From: Sipunculus nudus
Lineage: Eukaryota > Annelida > Sipuncula > Golfingiida > Sipunculidae
DNA length: 64,000 nucleotides
Direction: 5' to 3'
Assembly (NCBI GenBank): GCA_026874595.1
Contig: CM049309.1
Location: 68,678,926-68,742,925, forward strand
A program made the translations under genes and the position numbers. Position 1 is the stretch's first letter, and every line of letters begins with the position of its first letter. The notes under the pieces are model-generated. The model worked only from the letters and a program-made list of their open reading frames with translations, was not told the DNA's origin and ran no database searches. Below, in pieces: positions 49,289-52,200 of the stretch.

Positions 49289-52200
49289 TCCCCCGTGTCG
49301 GTATATTAAATGTTTTATTTGTTCGATGCAAAACAAAAATTAAAGCGAGTCCCATTAACGTTTGGGGAAGTACATAAGTTAGCTTAGCCTTTGGGGAGAC
49401 ATGCGCTTCACGGGATTAGCGAGAGGGCGCCGGAGTGGGCTCCATCCTAACACACCCACACATTTTCTACTTTGCATTTATGATGAACTTCCTAGATGTT
49501 ATACAAATTATTGTTGGGAAAAAATGTTTAGAACACGAAATAATCAGTCATTTTTTTTTCTGAATATGACATGAGATAACTAAGAAACAGGAGATAAGGA
49601 ATCGTGACTAGTAATTTGAATGAAATCACATGGTATTTTTTTCACCCATATATACTCAGTTTTCATTTATGCAGTTACAACTGTGTTTTTTTTTCAAGTC
49701 TTTAAATGTTTAAAATATTGAAATTCTTTGCTGCTTCTGGATAGAATCTGAAATTTTCGAGCTCGGCTGTCACACACAGACATACAATTTTAAATACACA
49801 CAATAATAAATATATATATATATATATATATATTAATTACCTTCATTTACGTACAATTGTTCCAGTATGGGATTCTATTATGACAATAATAATAATAATA
49901 ATAAAATTATAAAAATAATCGAAATTATAATGATAATTTACCTCCATGTTCTAAGTTCAGAAGATCAGCCCCAATATTTATTCATAGAGTGCACTTAATT
50001 CAAAGACGGAGACCATTTGCTGTATAACGGAAACTAACACTGGTCCTGTATAAATAAAATTGGATCAATAGCCAATTTGTGTCCAACAACCAATTTAGGC
50101 AATAAATGCATCAATGTACCGTAAACGCGTATAAACAGATCCCGTAACCGTTCATGTCCAGCTACAATGAGGGTGCCTGTCGAAGAGCTACGAGATTAGC
50201 ATCGGTATTTGAAAGGCTCTCATATAGAGAAATGTCCATCTGGTGTTCTGACGTCATGTCATTATATTGTGAATCATACTTGTGGTGGAGAGTACAATGT
50301 CTATTTTAAATGTCATGTAATGTCTCACGTTCAGAGTTTGATTTGACATATCATTTCCTATCTATAATATTTTATTCGTTTTGTCACTGCTTGTGCTAAT
50401 GGAACATAGTAACTTATTAGATTGGATAAACGAACGGAGGCCCAATGACAAAATGGAAACCTATGAATGTTTTCCATTTGACAATACTCGAAAGAGTTAG
50501 AGAGAGAGTTTTTTCTCCCAAATTTCAATACATTTCCATGAATGCTGAATTAATAGTTCTGAAATGGGCAAAAACGTATATAAAAAATGATTAAATTTAT
50601 CCCCTTTTTCAATGATTACCAAATTAGCAAAATATTAGAATTATATGAAGTGAGGAGCGTGGTAGCGAAATGGTTAGGGAATTGGACGAGTACCTATTTT
50701 GGCTGTTTGGGTAGTATGTTGGGGGCTGAAAAAAAACTAAAATTCTAATTTCATGATCCTTTACACCATCATTACTCCCAATGAATATCTTGCATATATT
50801 GGACAAAATTAGTACATTATGGGTATAAAAGATATGCAAAACGTATATATAATATGCTGTTTAATCTAGATATGAATGAAAAACAAACATGGGTTACTCA
50901 TATAACAAACATAATATGCAGGGCAGGTTTTGGGTATGTGTGGATGAATCAAGAAGTAGGAGACATAAGAATATTTCTGGATAAAATAAAGTAAAAGAAT
51001 TATTGGTATTGCAGTACAAGACTGGGCTAGTGATATAGAATTAAATACTTAATAGAATTTTTATGGTACTTTAAATCTATGCTCACAATGGAACAATTTT
51101 TACTGTGTGTGATACCAAGCACAAACAAGCGCTAGCCAGATTGAGATGATCATGTCATAATTTGATGATTGAAAAGAAAGGTATACGCAAATGGAAACAG
51201 AGGAAAGAATATAAAATATATTAATAATAAATTTTGTATAAATATTATTTTCATTTAATAGATGATGAGTACCATTTTGTATACGAATATTTGTTATATA
51301 ATGATTTTAGGAAAACATATTTGTGAAAGGGTCTTCATGCATCAAACAAGGACAATTTTTTAAGGGTTTTAAACTTAAGTGAAGAGAAAGAAATAATCAG
51401 ATTTTCAGCATATGTATACCATGGTTTTAATTAAGAGAAAATATATGAAATTACTTTTAACAAACATACCCAATATTCTTGTTAATCTTAAATAGTTAAT
51501 TTATCTGTTGAATGACGAATTAATTGTAGTGTATTAATATGTTCTGAAAAATAGTAATTGTGATGGGCATGCAAGTATTTGATGTAAAAACAATGAAGTT
51601 ATGATTGTGTTATTAAAGCCGCCAGTACACAAATACATATGTAAATATATATGTTAAATATGTGACATAAATGCTCTCAATTGGATCTGATGCCCAGACC
51701 TCCTGTTTGAATATACTTGGTGATGTTGTAATATCTTGCAATCTGGATATATTGCAGTGTAACTGGTCTGGATTTTATGAATAGACATATGTAAGGGTGA
51801 AGCCTTGCTAACAAACCATAAGATGACTTATAACACTATGAAAAAAATAAGATTAAATGCGGAATTAGCATAACACCGTACAGTGTTGCTGCTTGTGATC
51901 TATCAAAACAAAACGTCCGTTGATATTTGAAATTATTTATAACACATTACTTCAAACTGTTTCATATTTCCATCCATGTTATTAAACATATGTAGAGCAC
52001 CTTTACTAAAAATACCATTTTTATGAAATATTGACAGAGCATATATAACGCTCTTAGTTCTGAAATATTTTGTGAACAGCCTAAAGACACTACCTACAAG
52101 ATGAAAATTGAGGAGAAAAAAAATATTTAAAAAAATGTCTGAAAAGTATGAAAAAGTATAATACTAGATGATTAGTCGGAGAGTTTATGGATACCTCCGC

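Larger units (their letters stand above)
48490..50870. other. Intron 1 interior
   Basis: AT-rich with microsatellites. It contains the minimal alternative start ATGGAG|GTAAAT at 49947-49942 (minus). No other exon-like sequence seen. Confidence 0.5.
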
